Part shown: one piece after another, positions 14,099 to 17,686 of the stretch
Layout of the letters: each line of letters starts with the position of its first letter
Position numbering within the stretch: position 1 is the first letter of the stretch
DNA from: Fen-549 sp050011315
GTDB lineage: Bacteria; Actinomycetota; Thermoleophilia; Gaiellales; Gaiellaceae
DNA length: 17,686 nt
NCBI GenBank assembly: GCA_050011315.1
Contig: JBEKJI010000039.1
Span: 1-17,686 of the forward strand
Direction: 5' to 3'
Notes under the pieces: generated by a model
What the model saw: only the letters and a program-made list of their open reading frames with translations
Told to the model about the DNA's origin: nothing
The model's database searches: none
Made by a program: the position numbers and the translations under genes

Positions 14099-15229
14099 TC
14101 ATGCGATGTCGCCCTGCGCGCGGACGGCGCGGTAGATCCGCTCGAACTCGGCGGCCACGTGCCGGGCCGAGTGTGTGACCTCGGCGTGCTCGCGCGCTGC
14201 CTGCCCTTCGCGCGCGCGCCGGCTGGGATCGCGCTGGTAGCCGGCCAGCGCTTCGGCGAGGGCGGACACGTCGTTCTCGGGCTCCAGGATCAGGCCGCAC
14301 CCGGGCGGAAGCAGATCGCGGGCGCCCTCGGCGCCGGTAGCCACTACCGGGCGGCCGCAGAGCATGGGCAGGATCACCGACAGCGGCGCCCCCTCTGTCG
14401 GGCTGGGGCAGAAGACGGCCACATCGAAGGCCGAGATGACGTTCGCGGCCTCCTTGCCGGGGCTCCGAAGGAAGTGGGCGCGCGTTCCGAGCGGCCGGGC
14501 GAGCCGCCGCAGCTCGTCCTCGCTCTCGCCCTCGCCGGCCAGGATCAGGTGTACATCGCCCTCCAGGCGCGCGGCGGCCTCGACCAGCACGTCGTTTCGC
14601 TTCTTCGCGTGCAGGCGAGTGAGCGCGCCGATCACGAACGCATCCCCGGCGATTCCGAGCCGCCCTCGGATCTCACGCCGGGCGGTCTCGTTGTAGCGGT
14701 GCTCTTCGATGCGAACGGCGTTCGGGAGCACGAAGGCCTTTCGCTCCTCGACGCCGGCCGCGACGAGCGTCGCCCTGGTGCCCTCGGAGACCGCGAGCAC
14801 GGCATCCACCCGGCGGGCTGTCGTACGGTAGACGAAGTTAGCCAAGCCACTCCGCAGCGGCGCGGGAAGCGGGCCCCACTCCGCCCAGACGCAGGTGGCG
14901 CGAAGCGAGCGGGGAAGAGCGAGCGTGAGTAGCTGCTCCTTCTTGAAGTGAAGAAGGAGAACGTCGTAGGGGCGTTCGTGCCGTAGCGCCCGACGTAACT
15001 CGGCGCCGAGCCGCGGGCCGGAGAGGAGGAGTCGCTTATAGGAGGCGCGCGAGAGCTTGGGGCCGATCTCGAGTGGGCGGGCGGCCACTCTCGTTCCGCT
15101 ACAGAGCTCGGGCAGGTTGGTCAGGAGCACGGCCTCGTGCCCGCGCTCAGCCAGGGCATCGAGTAGCCAGACGGCGGCGAACTCGGCTCCGCCCTGAACG
15201 GAGCTGGTCAGAACCGAGACGATCTTCAA
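14099..15229 (-). CDS. GT4-like glycosyltransferase with altered EX7E motif
   Basis: Predicted cytoplasmic GT-B glycosyltransferase. 376 residues. The start is TTG at 15229, overlapping the stop of the upstream deacetylase as TTGA, with AAGGTGG 4 nt upstream; the protein begins MKIVSVLTSSVQGGAE, as GT4 proteins do. The N-terminal domain ends with VDAVLAVSEGTRATL (141-155) and FVLPNAVRI (166-174). The C-terminal domain has GALTRLHAKKRNDVLVEA (201-218) and LILAGEGESEDELRRLA (228-244). Odd: in the nucleotide-binding motif, TEGAPLSVILPMLCGRPVV, the first glutamate (E279) is kept but the second EX7E glutamate is leucine (L287). That residue normally contacts the donor ribose, so donor use may be unusual or activity reduced. 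Coupled to its neighbours in the operon. Confidence 0.86.
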   Translation of the reverse strand: MKIVSVLTSSVQGGAEFAAVWLLDALAERGHEAVLLTNLPELCSGTRVAARPLEIGPKLSRASYKRLLLSGPRLGAELRRALRHERPYDVLLLHFKKEQLLTLALPRSLRATCVWAEWGPLPAPLRSGLANFVYRTTARRVDAVLAVSEGTRATLVAAGVEERKAFVLPNAVRIEEHRYNETARREIRGRLGIAGDAFVIGALTRLHAKKRNDVLVEAAARLEGDVHLILAGEGESEDELRRLARPLGTRAHFLRSPGKEAANVISAFDVAVFCPSPTEGAPLSVILPMLCGRPVVATGAEGARDLLPPGCGLILEPENDVSALAEALAGYQRDPSRRAREGQAAREHAEVTHSARHVAAEFERIYRAVRAQGDIA

Positions 15230-16251
15230 TTCGCCACCTTATCCGCGCTCTCGGCGCTCTCCCTGACGGCGCTGAGAAAACCTCCCCAGTCGACGGCGTA
15301 GCCCGCCAGTTCGCCGGCCAGGCGCTCGAGCTCGGTCCAGCCGGCCTCCAGCTCCCAGCCCCAGTGCAGGACGATCGGCACCCAGAGGGCGGCGTGAAGC
15401 TCGAGCAGGCGACGAACAGCCGGCAGCAGCTCGGAGGCGCGGCCGTAGAACGGCGGGTAGGAGGGCAGGAAGACACTCCCGCCAAGGACAATCGGCGTCT
15501 TCCGGAAACCGAGCACGGAAACCGTCTCGGGCCCTCCGCAGACGACCTCATAGCGGCGGGCGAGGAGGGGATACTGGCGCGCGTCGAAGCGGTTGAAGGG
15601 CGGCACGAAGACCGGCGCCTCGACGCCGAGTCCGGCCAGAACGCCGTCGGCCCGGTCGAGCAGTCGCGCCAGCTCATCCCCGTCTAGGCCGGCCAGCTCG
15701 GAGCGGCGCCGCGGTTCTACCCTGCGCGTGCGATGGCACCAGCCGTGCACGGCGAAGGCGACGCCGTCTCTACGCAACTCCTCGATCATCTCCTTCTCCG
15801 CCACGTCGAGCTCGCGCTCGGCCGTCTCGCTCGGGTCGAGCGGATTGCGGGCGACGCGCGGCAGCGTGGCGATCAGGTACGGCACTCCTGCCGAGCGCAT
15901 GATCTCGTGGAAGCGGCGGAAGCCCTCCATCCCGAAGCGCTCCGGCTCGTCCCAGGCGCGGTAATGGGGGAACTCATCGACGCGCACGAGCAGGCGTGGC
16001 GCGCCCTCCGCCTCTCTTCCCAGCACTGCATACCGGGCGCGTAAGTAAGGTCGTAGACAATTTCTCTCGAAGCCGATCAGGCCGCGTTTCATCGCCAGGC
16101 GCTCGAGCAGGCGCGTCGGCGGCTTGAGAAATCTGCGCTCGCGGACTGCTCTTTTCAGCTCGCTTCGGTCGAGCTCGCTCGCCCGAAGCGAGCTTGCCGC
16201 CGGCTCGCCCGAGAAGAGGAGGGCGGCGGTCCTCTTCTCATCCGCTCTCAC
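15226..16251 (-). CDS. Cytoplasmic NodB-fold deacetylase, DUF2334-like
   Basis: Predicted metal-dependent polysaccharide-deacetylase-fold protein without signal peptide or membrane segment, so it likely acts in the cytoplasm on a sugar precursor or lipid-linked intermediate. 341 residues. The N-terminal ~80 residues are charged and unassigned. The fold starts at LLVRVDEFPHYR (88-98; D92/E93, in place of the TFDDG metal Asp), then the histidine pair H169-x3-H173 in VHGWCHR, then PVFVPPFNRFDARQYPLL (the motif 3 region) and IVLHWGWELEAG near the C-terminus (a histidine at the usual motif 5 place). This motif set is like DUF2334 more than classical CE4. The start is GTG at 16251, overlapping the upstream stop as GTGA; no good ribosome site, so coupling is likely. 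Sits between two GT4 genes. Confidence 0.72.
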   Translation of the reverse strand: MRADEKRTAALLFSGEPAASSLRASELDRSELKRAVRERRFLKPPTRLLERLAMKRGLIGFERNCLRPYLRARYAVLGREAEGAPRLLVRVDEFPHYRAWDEPERFGMEGFRRFHEIMRSAGVPYLIATLPRVARNPLDPSETAERELDVAEKEMIEELRRDGVAFAVHGWCHRTRRVEPRRRSELAGLDGDELARLLDRADGVLAGLGVEAPVFVPPFNRFDARQYPLLARRYEVVCGGPETVSVLGFRKTPIVLGGSVFLPSYPPFYGRASELLPAVRRLLELHAALWVPIVLHWGWELEAGWTELERLAGELAGYAVDWGGFLSAVRESAESADKVAN

Positions 16252-17378
16252 TCGGACAACCGCCTGGACAACCGCCCCGCCAGCGCCTCGATCGAGAACT
16301 CGCTCTCTGCCAGCGCACGCGCCGCCAGCCCGATCTTGCTCGCTCTCCCGCTCAGAGCTCTCACGACCGCCGTGGCGAATCCGTCCGCTCCCTCACCTTC
16401 CAGGTAGTGGACGCCGCGATGCAGGCCGTCCACGCCACCGGCGGCTAGCGGAGTCGCCACGATCGGCAATCCGTAGGCCATGGCCTCGATCAGCTTCAAC
16501 GGTGAGCCTCCGCTCTCGAGCAGCGGTACCAGCGCGCAACCGCTCGCAGCGTAGACGCCGGGCAGATTGGCGACGAAGCCGTGCACCTCGATGCGCGGGT
16601 CGAGCTTGCCGGTCAGCGCCAGCCCGCGCCCCACCAGCATCAAGCGCGCTTGCGGAACCCGCTTCCAGACCCTTGGCATCACCTCGGTGATGAGGAAGCG
16701 TGCGGAGTGCCTGTTGGGCTCGTAGCTGTAGTCGGCGACGAAGAGGGCCCGCTGACTCTCGGGTGTGCGCACGGGCGTGATCGCAGCCACATCGACGACG
16801 TTGGGGACGAGGCGAAGGCGCGCTTTGGGCGCCAGCTCGGCTGCCCCTTTCAGATCGCGAATGCTCGGTAGCCAGGACTCGTGCGCCGTTTCGAAAAGAC
16901 GGCGCTCGAAGCTTGCGAGCTCGTCCAAGGCTTTCCTGTTCCAACCCTCGAGCTGAGAGCGCAGCGTCGATTCGAGGTTGTGGGCGTTGTAGGAGATCCG
17001 CCGCTCCTTCCCGAGTAGAAGCAGAGCCGCCGCCACGGTCGGGCCGTCGGCGACGATTCGATCGACGCGCTCGTTGCCGGAACTAGTCAGCTCCGCAAGC
17101 AGCTCGCAGGACTGACCGCTCGCGAAATCCTTCGGCACTCCCCGCGCCCGCGCTTTTCGGTAGAGGGACGCACGCCTGAATCCGCGCGACGGTGAGATTT
17201 TCCTCAACTCGATCGCCGAATCCCGTACGAGCGCGGGGTCGGGCTCGGTCCCATCGAACTCGACGTATGCGACCTCGACCTTGCCGAGTAGCGCCAGGGC
17301 GCGAATGATGCCGACCGTGCGGTTGCCGCGACCGCTGCGCCTGTCGGGCGTATAGGGCGTCACCACGAGCGAGTTCAT
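16248..17378 (-). CDS. GT4-like glycosyltransferase, first gene of the leftward operon
   Basis: Predicted cytoplasmic GT-B glycosyltransferase. 376 residues from the ATG at 17378, which has a strong AAAGGAG ribosome site 5 nt upstream; a 20-codon upstream extension to 17438 has none. The N-terminus MNSLVVTPYTPDRRSGRGNRT has the early Gly-rich loop. It then has SYNAHNLES (129-137), typical of a subgroup of GT4, and LVPNVVDVAA (190-199). The C-terminal domain contains ALFVADYSYEPNRHSARFLI (211-230) and LMLVGRGL. The donor-binding motif is LLESGGSPLKLIEAMAYG (286-303), with the conserved Lys 295 and Glu 298 of the 'GG..LK..EA' variant. It leads the five-gene operon and is preceded by an unusual structured leader. 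Confidence 0.88.
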   Translation of the reverse strand: MNSLVVTPYTPDRRSGRGNRTVGIIRALALLGKVEVAYVEFDGTEPDPALVRDSAIELRKISPSRGFRRASLYRKARARGVPKDFASGQSCELLAELTSSGNERVDRIVADGPTVAAALLLLGKERRISYNAHNLESTLRSQLEGWNRKALDELASFERRLFETAHESWLPSIRDLKGAAELAPKARLRLVPNVVDVAAITPVRTPESQRALFVADYSYEPNRHSARFLITEVMPRVWKRVPQARLMLVGRGLALTGKLDPRIEVHGFVANLPGVYAASGCALVPLLESGGSPLKLIEAMAYGLPIVATPLAAGGVDGLHRGVHYLEGEGADGFATAVVRALSGRASKIGLAARALAESEFSIEALAGRLSRRLSE

Positions 17379-17457
17379 CGTGTCTCCTTTGGGGCTGGTA
17401 TCAACTGAAGCACTCCATCGCCTGACCGCGCTCGGCAAGCGCGATACGTTGTCCTCG

Positions 17458-17490
17458 GCCTCGCCCGTAGCCTCCGGCTACGAACGAGGC
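17458..17490. repeat. Inverted repeat A, bipartite 13-bp stem
   Basis: The outer arms GCCTCG/CGAGGC and the inner arms CGTAGCC/GGCTACG are separated by a symmetric CC/AA internal loop, with a 3-nt terminal loop. The pairing is perfect apart from the internal loop. No T-run follows on either strand, so it is not a standard intrinsic terminator. Confidence 0.6.
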
Positions 17491-17547
17491 GCTGCTTTTC
17501 GGAGCTCGGCTGGAAACAGAGAGACACCGGCTGAGCACGATCTCGCG

Positions 17548-17570
17548 GCCCGAGGACGTTGTCTTCGGGC
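17548..17570. repeat. Inverted repeat B, carrying one ACGTTGTC copy
   Basis: GCCCGA and TCGGGC form the outer stem, then one mismatch, then three inner pairs (GAC/GTC) around a 3-nt loop. Its right arm shares GGGC (17567-17570) with inverted repeat C, so as RNA the two cannot be fully formed together. Confidence 0.5.
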
Positions 17571-17603
17571 GCATCCGTATCTACGTCCGATACGAATGCG
17601 CCC
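17567..17603. repeat. Inverted repeat C, 15-bp arms
   Basis: Left arm GGGCGCATCCGTATC (17567-17581), 7-nt loop, right arm GATACGAATGCGCCC (17589-17603): 14 of 15 positions pair. This is the longest dyad in the window. No T-run follows on either strand. Confidence 0.65.
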
Positions 17604-17608
17604 TGCGT

Positions 17609-17683
17609 CCTAGCCTCGAACCACGATCTCGCACTCATCCGGCGCCCCTCCGTCCCCAGCCGAGCTCCCTAGCCTCGCACTCA
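17609..17683. repeat. Short direct repeats at the right edge
   Basis: CCTAGCCTCG occurs at 17609-17618 and 17668-17677, and CTCGCACTCA at 17628-17637 and 17674-17683, in the same order. They look like two degenerate copies of one unit, the second shorter. The window ends here, so more copies may follow. Confidence 0.45.
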
Positions 17684-17686
17684 CCG

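Larger units (their letters stand above)
17379..17686 (-). promoter_or_regulatory. Gene-free, repeat- and hairpin-rich region upstream of the leftward operon
   Basis: No convincing gene: open frames here are short and resemble no family. The region contains the AAAGGAG ribosome site (17384-17390) of the first glycosyltransferase, three strong inverted repeats (17458-17490, 17548-17570, 17567-17603) and several short direct repeats (ACGTTGTCcTCGG at 17446-17458 and ACGTTGTCtTCGG at 17556-17568; CACGATCTCGC at 17536-17546 and 17622-17632). I see no clear -35/-10 pair. It may be a long 5' leader or the 3' end of something beyond the window. Confidence 0.45.

Noticed and set aside
17567..17603. 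Long dyad as a rho-independent terminator
   Set aside because: No T-run follows the stem on either strand; kept only as an inverted repeat of unknown role.
17604..17632. TPsiC-arm-like GGTTCGAGG on the minus strand, suggesting a tRNA
   Set aside because: The flanking bases do not form a 5-bp T stem and there is no acceptor, D or anticodon stem at the right distances.
1..17686. CRISPR array, insertion sequence, prophage or integron elements
   Set aside because: No regularly spaced repeats, transposase or integrase frame, or terminal inverted repeats with target duplications seen; the edge repeats at 17609-17683 are too few and irregular.

Overview
This window is GC-rich, densely packed bacterial DNA. 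Its codon use, GTG and TTG starts, probable leaderless starts and secreted Ig-like/carbohydrate-binding proteins fit a high-GC actinobacterial lineage. I favour Thermoleophilia-like soil bacteria, but that is inference from style only. The content is part of a surface polysaccharide (exopolysaccharide or capsule) locus of the Wzx/Wzy type, with a lysyl-tRNA synthetase gene embedded in it.

Layout, left to right. A secreted multidomain polysaccharide deacetylase runs off the left edge on the minus strand (1-1706). A divergent promoter region (1707-1881) separates it from a plus-strand group: lysS, a GT4 glycosyltransferase 3 nt downstream, and a Wzz-type chain-length protein fused to a BY-kinase-like ATPase. 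Meeting these convergently is a minus-strand group: a signal-peptide glycoside hydrolase with an Ig-like domain, a Wzy/O-antigen-ligase-type polymerase, a decayed C-terminal fragment of a CelD-like acyltransferase, and an intact CelD-like acyltransferase. A Wzx-type flippase lies on the plus strand (10596-12074), divergent from the hydrolase. A minus-strand operon fills the rest (17378 down to 12071): GT4, cytoplasmic NodB/DUF2334-like deacetylase, GT4, GT2, GT4. Most of these genes are joined by 4-nt stop/start overlaps. The last 300 nt upstream of this operon have no convincing gene but hold several strong inverted and direct repeats.

How the parts fit. The cytoplasmic glycosyltransferases build a lipid-linked repeat unit. 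The cytoplasmic deacetylase and the CelD-like acyltransferase would tailor it. Wzx flips it, Wzy polymerises it, and the Wzz/BY-kinase protein sets length. The secreted deacetylase and the hydrolase would modify or trim the polymer outside. No initiating sugar-phosphate transferase (WbaP/WecA type), outer-membrane exporter or sugar-nucleotide synthesis gene is visible, so the locus probably continues beyond the window.

Least ordinary points: the gene relic whose sequence is read out of frame by the end of the polymerase gene; the structured, possibly regulatory leader before the five-gene operon; a perfect 16-bp palindrome between hydrolase and flippase; and a promoter for the polymerase with a dyad in its spacer and almost no 5' UTR.
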